Source: Chloroflexota bacterium
Lineage (GTDB): Bacteria > Chloroflexota > Dehalococcoidia > JABGRK01
DNA length: 64,000 bases
Assembly (NCBI GenBank): GCA_018648325.1
Contig: JABGRK010000011.1
Coordinates: 271,578 to 335,577 of the forward strand
Direction of reading: 5' to 3'
Shown: positions 1 to 8,050 of the stretch, one piece after another
Layout of the letters: each line of letters starts with the position of its first letter
How positions within the stretch are numbered: position 1 is the first letter of the stretch
The notes under the pieces: model-generated
Database searches by the model: none
Seen by the model: the letters and a program-made list of their open reading frames with translations, nothing else
What the model was told of the DNA's origin: nothing
Position numbers and translations under genes: made by a program

Positions 1-49
1 CGAACAATTATACTATGATTGGCAAATCTCAATTATTACTCATAGTTCC

Positions 50-75
50 TTACGACTGGCTTTATGCCGTCGTAA
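50..75. repeat. Inverted repeat upstream of the MFS gene
   Basis: TTACGAC at 50-56 pairs with GTCGTAA at 69-75. An inner GGC/GCC pair (58-60 with 66-68) closes a 5-nt loop, leaving one bulged T. There is no U-run on either side, so it is not a canonical terminator. It may be an operator or a processed hairpin. The rest of 1-138 shows nothing I can identify. Confidence 0.35.
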
Positions 76-138
76 AATGTTATTGTTCTGAATGCGATTC
101 GTTATTTAATAAATTACAAGGTTAGGTGCATAGCCTCA

Positions 139-1353
139 ATGAATCCAGTCAGATCCTTAAAATATCATGCTTTCAGGCTTTATTACGGTGCACTGCTGGC
201 ACAGCGCGCTGCATTTAACATGCACATGATAACGCGTGCTTATCTGGTATACGAACTAACCGGTTCTCCTGCCATTCTGGGTATTATGTCAATAGCTCAT
301 GCAATACCAATGATCGTGACATCACTCTTCGGTGGAGCACTTGCCGATCGTTTACAGAAGAAACATGTCATGCTTATAGGTCAGACCAATTCGGCGCTTG
401 TTTCACTATGTATTGCCATTGCTCTTACCACCGGATATCTGAGCCAGACGAACGATGGTTCCTGGTGGATTCTTATTGCAGGAGCCGCTCTGGATGGCAT
501 AGTGACCGGTTTTATGTTGCCTTCTCGCCATTCGATTATCCCGGAAATAGTAGGTCAAGAATCGGTAACAAATGCCATAGCTCTGAACAATCTTGCTATG
601 AGTGGGCTACAATCTATCGGTCCCCTAACAGCAGGCTTTATTGTTAACGCATTTGATTACAATGTTGTTTATTTTATTATGGTGGGGCTGTCCCTTATAG
701 CAGTGTTATTCATTTCCTTTATACCTATAACAGGAAAGGCAGTAAAAATGGGAGGCAATATGCTCTCCAACATTAGAGAAGGACTTGGATATATTGGGCG
801 GAATAAAAATGTTTTATTTGTTCTGTTGTTTATTCTACTGGGAATATTTTTATCAAGACCTGTCCACACTCTAATGCCAATATTTACCGAGGATATTCTG
901 GGGGTAGGTATAACAGGCATGAGTTGGTTATTAACATGTTCTGGGATTGGCGCGATCATCGCCTCTTTTATAATAGCAACCATGCCGAATAAAAAGCGAG
1001 GGCTTGTATTGCTGCTGGCATTTCTCTTTCTCGGTGTGGCTACTGGTATTTTCGCCGCCTCATCCATCTATTGGCTTTCTTTGGCTATAATGGTCTTTAT
1101 TGGAGCAGGCCAGGCCATAAGGATGACACTAGGCAATGTGCTTGTTCAAAACTATACTGAGGACAAGTATCGTGGCAGAGTGATGAGTGTCTACACAATG
1201 GAATTCGGTCTAACCTCTTTTGGCCAGTTTGCGGCTGGAATGCTGGCGGCAGTTTTAAGTGTGCAGTGGGTTCTGGGTGGATTTGCAGCTGCTCTAGTAC
1301 TACTAACCATTATTGCATTGCTGTTTATTCCCCGACTGAGGAACCTCAATTAG
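139..1353 (+). CDS. MFS transporter (MFS_3 / EntS-like exporter)
   Basis: This 404-aa integral membrane protein has about twelve hydrophobic segments and is predicted to move a small molecule across the cytoplasmic membrane. The loop between segments 2 and 3 carries the MFS signature GGALADRLQKK (about residues 61-71). A related charged loop with DKYRGRVMSVY near residues 345-355 marks the second half. The overall pattern fits the MFS_3/enterobactin-exporter-like drug efflux group. It stands alone ahead of a methyltransferase gene, and the substrate cannot be read from sequence. The ATG is preceded only by a weak purine-rich stretch. Confidence 0.85.
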   Translation: MNPVRSLKYHAFRLYYGALLAQRAAFNMHMITRAYLVYELTGSPAILGIMSIAHAIPMIVTSLFGGALADRLQKKHVMLIGQTNSALVSLCIAIALTTGYLSQTNDGSWWILIAGAALDGIVTGFMLPSRHSIIPEIVGQESVTNAIALNNLAMSGLQSIGPLTAGFIVNAFDYNVVYFIMVGLSLIAVLFISFIPITGKAVKMGGNMLSNIREGLGYIGRNKNVLFVLLFILLGIFLSRPVHTLMPIFTEDILGVGITGMSWLLTCSGIGAIIASFIIATMPNKKRGLVLLLAFLFLGVATGIFAASSIYWLSLAIMVFIGAGQAIRMTLGNVLVQNYTEDKYRGRVMSVYTMEFGLTSFGQFAAGMLAAVLSVQWVLGGFAAALVLLTIIALLFIPRLRNLN

Positions 1354-1451
1354 CTACGTTCTTGTTTCAAATAGCATTCTTGCTAAGATTCAACCTCTCT
1401 TTTTCTTGCCATATATGTCTGCAGTGGTATAACATTGCGTTTGGAGCAGCA

Positions 1452-2087
1452 ATGAATGGTAAAGCTAAAAAGTGGGATTTTGATACTTACGACTCGATAG
1501 ACCGGTACGATTACATCATGCGCAATGTAAAGCGACTGCGTTACGACGATACACTTGCTGCTGTGGCGCGCAAAGCCATGATAAAGAAAACCGATGTTGT
1601 ATTGGATATTGGCACAGGTAACGGAAACCTGGCTGAGTTATTACTTCAGAACGGATGTAAAGTTATTGGCCTGGACCCTTCAACTAAGATGATAGAATTG
1701 GCCGCTCCCAAACTTGCGCAGTTCGACGGACGCTTCAATATTGATGTTTGCGAAAATCCATTTCTTGCTATCCCCTACCCTAATAATTCCTTTGACACTG
1801 TTGTATCTACGTTTTCTATACATCATCTGCCAGGCCATGATAAGCAGCTTGCCATTACAGAGATGAAACGTGTGCTAAAGAACCCCGGTGGCCTCATAGT
1901 CATAGGTGATGTCATATTCAAGGACAACGAAGATAAAGCACGCGCACTGGCTCAGTATCACGACATGGAAGACGAATACCAACCTACGCTGGATACATTC
2001 CCCTTCATGTTCGAGAATGCCGGATTTGCCGTCGAGATAGAGCAGGTTGCGGACACGGTTTATATAGTTAGCGCCAGCCTAATATAA
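1452..2087 (+). CDS. Class I SAM-dependent methyltransferase (YrrT-like)
   Basis: This 211-aa protein shows the Rossmann SAM-binding motif VLDIGTGNGNLAELL, an acidic loop after the second strand (GLDPSTKM) and a post-motif VVSTFSIHHLP, as in YrrT/UbiE-type small-molecule methyltransferases. I chose the ATG at 1452 because GGAG lies at 1443-1446 and the protein start fits family length. A longer reading that begins inside the MFS gene would add an unrelated N-terminus. The substrate is unknown. The next gene follows after 32 bases. Confidence 0.85.
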   Translation: MNGKAKKWDFDTYDSIDRYDYIMRNVKRLRYDDTLAAVARKAMIKKTDVVLDIGTGNGNLAELLLQNGCKVIGLDPSTKMIELAAPKLAQFDGRFNIDVCENPFLAIPYPNNSFDTVVSTFSIHHLPGHDKQLAITEMKRVLKNPGGLIVIGDVIFKDNEDKARALAQYHDMEDEYQPTLDTFPFMFENAGFAVEIEQVADTVYIVSASLI

Positions 2088-2119
2088 TCGATCACGAGAT
2101 TTATCACTGGGGGGACAAA

Positions 2120-2590
2120 ATGGGAAATGATAATTGCTTAATACGAATTGCGGAAGATAACGATCTTCAGGGAATAATGAGTCTACTTGTCCAACTTCTT
2201 CCCGATGATCCGATTATCAGTGATGGGAGAGACAGGTCTGTATTCAATCAAATACAACGTGATCCGAACCTCCAACTCTTTGTTCTTACTCTAGACGGTA
2301 CAATTATATCTACGTGTTATCTGAACATTATCCCCAACCTGACAAGACACGCATCTCCATATGCAGTTATTGAGAACGTTATCACTGACGAATCAATGCA
2401 AAGAAAAGGATACGGCAAACAACTAATTCAATTTGTGCTTGATTATGCGTGGAGGGCTGGTTGCTATAAAGTTATGCTGCTATCAGCGATACATAGGGAT
2501 GATGCGCACAGGTTCTACGAGGCTTGTGGATTTGATCCGAATGAAAAACAGTCCTTTGTGGCCAGAACGGCTGCTTTTAAACATGACTAG
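2120..2590 (+). CDS. GNAT family N-acetyltransferase
   Basis: This 156-aa single-domain GNAT protein has the acetyl-CoA pyrophosphate loop QRKGYGKQLIQ (about residues 94-104). It is followed by the usual C-terminal strand and helix in which RFYEACGF forms motif B. Such proteins transfer an acetyl group from acetyl-CoA to an amine on a small molecule, peptide or protein, and the acceptor is not predictable here. The start has a GGGGGG Shine-Dalgarno eight bases before ATG. It may be co-transcribed with the upstream methyltransferase. Confidence 0.85.
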   Translation: MGNDNCLIRIAEDNDLQGIMSLLVQLLPDDPIISDGRDRSVFNQIQRDPNLQLFVLTLDGTIISTCYLNIIPNLTRHASPYAVIENVITDESMQRKGYGKQLIQFVLDYAWRAGCYKVMLLSAIHRDDAHRFYEACGFDPNEKQSFVARTAAFKHD

Positions 2591-2670
2591 GACAGCTTCC
2601 GCCTGACAAGTGAACTCGTTTGGGAAGATAGAAATAACACTAATCATGTAGATTTACTGATGGAGTAACG

Positions 2671-2922
2671 ATGAATATACTAGTAATACACATAGTATTT
2701 ATCTCGATTATCGCGATAATGGCTGTACTTTGGTATGGGACACGTTTCAAGGGTTGGGGGAAGAATAACTACAAAAAATATGGCGAATTTTTCAATTTGT
2801 CTTCAGGACCTGAGGATTTTGAGGAACGCAGAACGGGGTTTCCAAAAGTAGGATTAATAATCTCGATCGGTGCATATGTAATCTTTTTATCAACATATGG
2901 CTTGATAGTTTTACTGACGTAG
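2671..2922 (+). CDS. Small two-TM membrane protein, unknown
   Basis: This 83-aa protein has two hydrophobic helices (about residues 3-22 and 60-81). They flank a polar, aromatic- and lysine-rich loop that contains KGWGKNNYKKYGEFF. I do not recognise a family. A GGAG lies seven bases before the ATG, which supports translation. The arrangement resembles small membrane adaptors or stress proteins, but no function is claimed. Confidence 0.55.
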   Translation: MNILVIHIVFISIIAIMAVLWYGTRFKGWGKNNYKKYGEFFNLSSGPEDFEERRTGFPKVGLIISIGAYVIFLSTYGLIVLLT

Positions 2923-2975
2923 CACCTGAACTGACTATAACCAATTAGACACATCAACCACTAATCAATTCTGTA

Positions 2976-2984
2976 TGGTATAAT
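2976..2984 (+). promoter_or_regulatory. Extended -10 promoter
   Basis: TGGTATAAT is a perfect extended -10 (TG-N-TATAAT) 42 bases before the ATG at 3026. No good -35 lies at the expected distance, which is typical of extended -10 promoters. It probably drives the 57-aa gene and perhaps the YgbA-like gene behind it. Confidence 0.5.
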
Positions 2985-3025
2985 ACGCGCTAGTATCTTG
3001 AGATAAACATAAATAGGAGAACTAC

Positions 3026-3199
3026 ATGCCGGAAATCAAAGACCACGTTGAAAAAATAATCGACCTTCTAATTGGATCATCACTTCCCCCTGCCATGAGA
3101 GACATGGTAATTGGATGGCTGGGAAACCAACCAATTGACGATATGCAAGGTAAGCTTTCGGCCGTTAAACAGTACCTTGCCGATCAAACCGAGATATAA
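3026..3199 (+). CDS. Small acidic protein of 57 aa, unknown
   Basis: The reading frame begins MPEIKDHVEKIIDLL and ends LADQTEI. It is preceded by AGGAG at 3015-3019 with good spacing, and by the extended -10 at 2976-2984. It is soluble, probably helical and has no cysteine. I do not recognise the family. The strong SD and promoter make it more than a chance frame. Confidence 0.5.
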   Translation: MPEIKDHVEKIIDLLIGSSLPPAMRDMVIGWLGNQPIDDMQGKLSAVKQYLADQTEI

Positions 3200-3239
3200 A
3201 CTTACCCGTCTATGCTAGGGTAATAGTACGAGCGTATCT

Positions 3240-3614
3240 ATGTCGAAGTTGTTTAGCAGGTTCACAAACAAGAAAGAAAAAGACCTCAGGGTTCTGCGCG
3301 ATTTCATACATATCTATTGTCGCGAAAAACACAAGGATCGCACTAAACTGACTTTTTCCAGTAGCGATGCCAGTGTGCAAAAAGCCATGGGCGACAAGAA
3401 GATTGCGCTTTGCCCTAACTGTTCCAAATTACTGAATCATGGCATGGTAAAGCTTCTGATGTGCCCCTATGATCCCAAACCTATGTGCAAGAAATGCACA
3501 ACTCACTGCTATGCACCAGGGTACAGAGAGAGCATCAAAGAGGTAATGCGATTTTCCGGTATATACCTAATAAAGCACGGTCGCCTGGATATGATTCTTC
3601 ATTACTTCCTATAG
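3240..3614 (+). CDS. ygbA: YgbA-like Cys-rich protein (nitrous oxide-stimulated promoter family)
   Basis: This 124-aa protein matches the YgbA/NO-stimulated-promoter family by eye. It has CPNCSKL near residue 60, then MCPYDPKPMCKKCTTHCY and a conserved tail RESIKEVMRFSG that mirrors E. coli YgbA (CAKCTVHCY...RETMRRIMRWSG). The cysteines probably form a metal or Fe-S site. In enterobacteria the gene is induced under nitrosative stress by NsrR, but no NsrR site could be recognised here. It lies 40 bases after the 57-aa gene and may share its transcript. The biochemical role is not established. Confidence 0.7.
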   Translation: MSKLFSRFTNKKEKDLRVLRDFIHIYCREKHKDRTKLTFSSSDASVQKAMGDKKIALCPNCSKLLNHGMVKLLMCPYDPKPMCKKCTTHCYAPGYRESIKEVMRFSGIYLIKHGRLDMILHYFL

Positions 3615-3649
3615 CTAAAAATCGCATTCGCTAAAATCGCGGCATTTAC

Positions 3650-4060
3650 CTAAGTAAGCCTTTTGCCCATACTAACGCGATCCTCTATGGCATAACCTAT
3701 CCTATCGTAGAACTTTATAACAGAGTCATTGCCGCCTCTAACCTGCAGGTTTATCTTTGGGCAGCCCAGCTTGGTTAACTCTGCCTCAGCATGTTGCATC
3801 ATGGCTCGACCAAAACCCTTACGCTGATACTGCGGACTGACCGCCAGATAGTTTACCCAGCCTCTGTGCCCCTCATATCCGGCCATAACCGATGCTACGA
3901 GCGTGCCCTCCAGGAAGCCGGTAAAAAGCAGGTCGGGCTGAAAATCCATCTTGCTGCCGATATCTCCTTGAGCACTATTTTGCGGAACCACTAATCCGCA
4001 TTGCACCCATAAATCAACCAGATCCTGCTCATAACCAGATTCGTATTTCTTGATTTCCAT
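3650..4060 (-). CDS. ypeA: YpeA-family GNAT acetyltransferase
   Basis: This 136-aa protein aligns along its length with E. coli YpeA. Shared elements are the start MEIKKYESGYEQDLVDLW, the acyl-CoA loop QRKGFGRAMM, the GHRGWVNYLAV strand, LGCPKINLQVR and the tail YDRIGYAIEDRVSMGKRL. YpeA is an uncharacterised GNAT; some relatives act on ribosomal proteins or amino acids. A consensus promoter lies just upstream on the same strand. Confidence 0.85.
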   Translation of the reverse strand: MEIKKYESGYEQDLVDLWVQCGLVVPQNSAQGDIGSKMDFQPDLLFTGFLEGTLVASVMAGYEGHRGWVNYLAVSPQYQRKGFGRAMMQHAEAELTKLGCPKINLQVRGGNDSVIKFYDRIGYAIEDRVSMGKRLT

Positions 4061-4114
4061 TACTATCGTGTCACCTCTATGTATTTTCTGTTATCGTTTT
4101 ACAGTAAAAGGAGG

Positions 4115-4144
4115 ATTATACATTCGCACACAAGTGATTGTCAA
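4115..4144 (-). promoter_or_regulatory. Consensus sigma-70-type promoter for ypeA
   Basis: Read on the minus strand, a perfect TTGACA (4139-4144) and a perfect TATAAT (4115-4120) are separated by 18 bases. This is the best housekeeping promoter in the window and points at ypeA, with a leader of about 50 nt. Confidence 0.75.
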
Positions 4145-4178
4145 CTGCGCACAGTATCAATACCACCACAGCGTACAC

Positions 4179-4208
4179 TTGACGTCTCAAGAGTCGACAT
4201 GATAGAAT
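4179..4208 (+). promoter_or_regulatory. Probable promoter of the acs cluster
   Basis: TTGACG (4179-4184) and TAGAAT (4203-4208) are 18 bases apart, giving a start near 4215 and a leader of about 150 nt before the gene at 4368. The stretch 4061-4367 otherwise holds only the divergent ypeA promoter and an AT-rich run at 4302-4320. I see no riboswitch there. Confidence 0.5.
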
Positions 4209-4367
4209 TTTGAAAGTCTGGTTTGTATAAATCTATGATGGAAAACCAAAGTTATGTCACATACGACTCTGCAGTTCACTCGACAGAGTTATACGTTAGA
4301 GTTTTTTTATTTTAAAAACCCTTACAGCACTCACATAATCATGGAGTGACTGGGAAAGGAATACATC

Positions 4368-4736
4368 ATGGCCAGTGCAGTGGTGAAACTATTCAGAATG
4401 CCTGAGGAAGCTCAAAAAGCGTTGAGTGATCTCAAGGGAAAAGGCTACAAGGGAGAGGATATCAGCGGCGTTACTCCAGATGCATTAGCTAAGGACTGGG
4501 GTCTTGACGAGGAAACCGTCAAATACTATCAGTTTGGCGTAGCTCTGGGAGGAATTCTTGTCGGCGCAAAAACCGATGAGGGCAAAGCTGCAGATGCACG
4601 CAGTATTATGCGAAGTGCAGAATCGTCCCCGGAGCGTGAGAAGGTAGCCACCAACCCTTCCTTTAGACAGGCAGAGCGAATGTCAGCTACCAACCCCATG
4701 GACGGTCCCATGTCCGGTGATTTCCGCAAATACTAG
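4368..4736 (+). CDS. 122-aa soluble protein heading the acs cluster
   Basis: The N-terminal half (residues 1-60) resembles the YflT/general-stress-protein-17M fold: VVKLFRMPEEAQKALSDLKGKGYKGEDISGV is a beta-alpha-beta unit, followed by a Gly-rich helix (GVALGGILVGAKT). The C-terminal 40 residues are polar and probably disordered, with repeated TNP motifs (about residues 90 and 109). It lies only 36 bases ahead of acsB, so it is probably co-transcribed. No catalytic motif is visible and its role is unknown. An SD (AAAGGA) precedes the ATG. Confidence 0.7.
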   Translation: MASAVVKLFRMPEEAQKALSDLKGKGYKGEDISGVTPDALAKDWGLDEETVKYYQFGVALGGILVGAKTDEGKAADARSIMRSAESSPEREKVATNPSFRQAERMSATNPMDGPMSGDFRKY

Positions 4737-4772
4737 AAGAATATAGATTTTTGGTTTACTGGAGGAAAGAGA

Positions 4773-7010
4773 ATGTCGAAATTCATCGCCACCCAGGCAA
4801 TTACGGGTGCGCATCAGACTATTGAAAAAGCCGATAAAATGTATAAAGAGGCACTTGCCAAGCATGGCCCAGACGCTGTTATTGAGTTTAAGGACTCAAG
4901 AGGCGGCCCCACCGCTTTTCATGTGCCGCTGATCTATGGTTATACAGGTATTATCATAGAGAAGCTGGGTGATCTTGAGAAACCGCTGGAGTTGGCAAAA
5001 AGCCTTCTGCCACCTACGCCGAGCGAGCACCTATGGGTACCCTACTTGGGCGAAACATTGGACTCAGGCGTGGCAACACTATACGCCGAAGAGATAATCA
5101 AATCGATAGAGTTTGTTAATGGTACACAGCCGGAGGTCAAAGGCGACTTCACATACAATGGCCCTATCGATGACTCACAGATGCGTGGCTGGGGTATCCA
5201 ACTCGTAGATGGCCGCATGCCCGGTTTTGCTGCCATTCTGGGTTGCGCTAAAAGCAACGAGGTCGCAGTTAAGATCGTAAGGGAGTGTCAGTCCAAGGGA
5301 CTGCTCGTCTTCCTGGCCGGTAACAACAACGGTCGTTCTGTTGTAGACCAGTTGCGCGAAGAAGGCGTCGAAATGGGATACGATACCTTTATCGTGCCTT
5401 TCGGATCTGATACTGAAGCAATTGTTTATGCGTTGGGATTTGCCACAAGAGCGGCACTTAGCTTCGGCGGTGTTGACGCAGGTGACTATAGACGCATACT
5501 TTTATATAACAAATTCCGCTGTTTCGCATTTGCATTGGTTCTTGGCGATATGGGCCCTGTTGACTGGGCCACCGGTGCCGGTGCCATAACATTCGGTTTC
5601 CCGGCAATATGCGACACGCAGGTACCCAATATTCTACCCACAGGCGTAACTAGGTACGAGCACGTCGTCAGTATGCCTTTCGATGATATTCCAGGTAAGG
5701 ATGACATGGAACGTGCTGAGAAACTGGTAGATAAATGTGTTGAGGTTCGCGGCATTAAGGTCAAAATAGCCAAGGTGGCCATCCCCAATTCGTTCGGCCC
5801 AGCGTTTGAGGGTGAAGTTGTTCGCCGTGCAAACCTGCAGGCTGAGTATGGATCAAAAGCAGGCCCCGCGGTTGAAATGCTGGAAATGCACGACATCAAT
5901 GATATTGAGGATGGAAAGTTCGAGGTTATAGGCCCCGATCTTGATGATCTCAAAGAAGGTGACAAGACTTACATGGCCATCAAAGTTGATGTTGCCGGTA
6001 GAAAAATGCAAAAAGATTTTGAGCCCGTTCTGGAACGCCAGATACACCACTTCGTTAACGGCGCAGAGGGTGTACAGCATCAGGGCCAGCGCGATATCAC
6101 ATGGATTCGCATAAGCAAGGGCGCTTTCGAGAAGGGCTTCAGACTGAAGCACCTCGGAGATATACTCCACGCTAACCTGCATAACCAGTTTGGCGCCATT
6201 GTAGACAAGGTACAGGTAACCGTTATCACCGATGAAAAAAAGGTTGCCGAGTTCCTAGAGCATGCAAAAGAAGTTTACGCCGAGCGTGACCTCAGACTTG
6301 CCGGTATTACCGACGATTCAGTGGATACGTTCTACAGTTGTGCGCTTTGCCAGTCATTCGCCCCCACACACATTTGTGTAATAAACCCTGAGCGAACCGG
6401 TCTTTGCGGTGCCTATAGTTGGCTGGACTGCAGGGCTGCTTATGAAATCAATCCTACAGGGCCAAACCAGCCCGTGCCTAAAGGCAAGCTTATCAGTCAG
6501 GAAGCTGGCGAATGGGAAGGCGTTAACCAGTTCGTTCTTGAGAATTCTCAGAGAGCTATTGACCGCTTTACCCTTTACTCTGTAATGGACGCACCATGCA
6601 CAACTTGCGGCTGCTGCGAATGTATCATGATGATCATTCCTGAGGCCAACGGATTTATGGTAGTATCGCGCGATGATTATAGCGAGACCCCCTGTGGACT
6701 CAAGTTCACCACTGCTATGAGTGATGTTGGTGGCGGCGCACAGAATCCGGGCATGATGGGACATGGTAAGAGATATGTCACAAGTGATAAATTCATCTCC
6801 GCCGAGGGCGGAATCAAGCGCCTGGTATGGCTGTCCAAGAATATCAAGGAAGAACTTGCTGAAGAGCTTAAAGAGGCTGCTATTGCCGCCGGTGATCCCG
6901 ATCTGATCGACAAAATCGCCGATGGGACAACTGCAACCACATCAGATGAGCTGATGGCTTTCCTTGAAGAGAAAGGCCATCCGGCACTTACAATGGACCC
7001 GATAATTTAA
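4773..7010 (+). CDS. acsB: Acetyl-CoA synthase beta subunit (AcsB)
   Basis: AcsB makes or cleaves acetyl-CoA from CO, a corrinoid-bound methyl group and CoA at its Ni-Ni-[4Fe-4S] A-cluster. The 745-aa length matches bacterial AcsB rather than the shorter archaeal CdhC. The cluster cysteines are all present: C523, C526, C535 and C545, and the distal-Ni motif C612-G613-C614. Each falls 17 residues after the equivalent position in the Moorella enzyme (506, 509, 518, 528, 595-597). A strong SD (GGAGG) precedes the ATG. Genes for the corrinoid protein, CooC and methyltransferase follow directly, but no CO dehydrogenase catalytic subunit is adjacent. Confidence 0.97.
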   Translation: MSKFIATQAITGAHQTIEKADKMYKEALAKHGPDAVIEFKDSRGGPTAFHVPLIYGYTGIIIEKLGDLEKPLELAKSLLPPTPSEHLWVPYLGETLDSGVATLYAEEIIKSIEFVNGTQPEVKGDFTYNGPIDDSQMRGWGIQLVDGRMPGFAAILGCAKSNEVAVKIVRECQSKGLLVFLAGNNNGRSVVDQLREEGVEMGYDTFIVPFGSDTEAIVYALGFATRAALSFGGVDAGDYRRILLYNKFRCFAFALVLGDMGPVDWATGAGAITFGFPAICDTQVPNILPTGVTRYEHVVSMPFDDIPGKDDMERAEKLVDKCVEVRGIKVKIAKVAIPNSFGPAFEGEVVRRANLQAEYGSKAGPAVEMLEMHDINDIEDGKFEVIGPDLDDLKEGDKTYMAIKVDVAGRKMQKDFEPVLERQIHHFVNGAEGVQHQGQRDITWIRISKGAFEKGFRLKHLGDILHANLHNQFGAIVDKVQVTVITDEKKVAEFLEHAKEVYAERDLRLAGITDDSVDTFYSCALCQSFAPTHICVINPERTGLCGAYSWLDCRAAYEINPTGPNQPVPKGKLISQEAGEWEGVNQFVLENSQRAIDRFTLYSVMDAPCTTCGCCECIMMIIPEANGFMVVSRDDYSETPCGLKFTTAMSDVGGGAQNPGMMGHGKRYVTSDKFISAEGGIKRLVWLSKNIKEELAEELKEAAIAAGDPDLIDKIADGTTATTSDELMAFLEEKGHPALTMDPII

Positions 7011-7067
7011 TATAAACGGTTTTCATACTTGATAGTAAGCTACTTTAATGGCGAAAGGAGATAAACT

Positions 7068-8012
7068 ATGCCGTCTGTAGAAATTCCGCTCGAAAAATGG
7101 ACAGGGCAGGTTCACCAGGTAACACTTGGTGCCGGTGGTCGCAAGACAGTAACCGTCGGGGGAGAAAACACCCTTCCCTACCTCCATTTCGATGGTACTA
7201 TACCTAACAAGACCGCTGTGGCCATTGAGATACAGGACATTGCACCTGCCGACTGGTCACCAACCCTGCTTAAAGCATGGGGAGACGTGGTGAACGACCC
7301 CGCAACGTGGGCTAAAAAAGCGGTTGAGTACGGGGCTGAGGCAATACTGCTGAATCTGAAAAGCGCACATCCCGACGAGGGAAACACAGGTATTGCAGAA
7401 GCGAAGGCCGTGACAGATAAAATTCTGAGCGCAGTTGATGTACCTTTGATCGTGATAGGCACAGGCGTTGCCGACAAAGATAACGAAATTTTGCCGGCCG
7501 TGTCTGAGGCAGCTCGCGGACAGCGAATTGCAATAGGCAACTGCGAGGAGAAAAACTATCGTACGGTGGTTGCCGTATGTATAGCCGATGGTCACATTGC
7601 CATCCCCAGTTCGCCGGTTGATCTGAACTTGGCCAAACAGCTTAACATCCTTCTTACCGATGCAGGACTCCCGATTGATGCCATATTGATGGATCCAACC
7701 ACGGGGGCACTGGGTTATGGACTGGAATACACCTATTCCGTCATGGAGAGGCTTAGAATGGCTGGTCTTGGCGGAGACAAACTAACCGCTATGCCCATAA
7801 TCAACAACGTCGGCGAAGATGCCTGGAAACAGAAAGAGGCCAAGGTGGCACAGGGGCTTCCCGAGTCATGGGGCGACATGGAAACACGCGGCATTATCTG
7901 GGAGGAGCAAACTGCGATTTCACTAATGCAGGCAGGCTCCAACCTGGTGGTACTGCGCCATCCACAGTCTGTAGCCAAGGTAGGCGCAGCTATAACAAAA
8001 CTAATGGGTTAA
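7068..8012 (+). CDS. acsD: Corrinoid iron-sulfur protein small subunit (AcsD/CdhD)
   Basis: This 314-aa TIM-barrel subunit pairs with AcsC to form the corrinoid protein that carries the methyl group from methyl-tetrahydrofolate to AcsB. The start MPSVEIPLEKWTG, the phrase VAIEIQDIAP and the segment AILMDPTTGALGYGLEYTYSVME are family hallmarks. The length is close to the usual ~310-320 aa. AAAGGAG precedes the ATG. The stop is 38 bases before acsC. Confidence 0.95.
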   Translation: MPSVEIPLEKWTGQVHQVTLGAGGRKTVTVGGENTLPYLHFDGTIPNKTAVAIEIQDIAPADWSPTLLKAWGDVVNDPATWAKKAVEYGAEAILLNLKSAHPDEGNTGIAEAKAVTDKILSAVDVPLIVIGTGVADKDNEILPAVSEAARGQRIAIGNCEEKNYRTVVAVCIADGHIAIPSSPVDLNLAKQLNILLTDAGLPIDAILMDPTTGALGYGLEYTYSVMERLRMAGLGGDKLTAMPIINNVGEDAWKQKEAKVAQGLPESWGDMETRGIIWEEQTAISLMQAGSNLVVLRHPQSVAKVGAAITKLMG

Positions 8013-8050
8013 ATACATATTTTAGATATTTTAGCAAAGGGGAGATAATT

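Noticed and set aside
4234-4314. 26-codon open frame in the ypeA-acs gap
   Set aside because: It has no SD, an AT-rich tail and no similarity to anything I know; probably the acs leader.
4302-4325. Terminator in the T/A-rich run before the acs cluster
   Set aside because: The apparent stem is only T/A pairs with no GC core; stability would be negligible.
7868-8050. Extended N-terminus of AcsC overlapping acsD
   Set aside because: The extension is unconserved; the SD and the N-terminal Cys motif fix the start at 8051.
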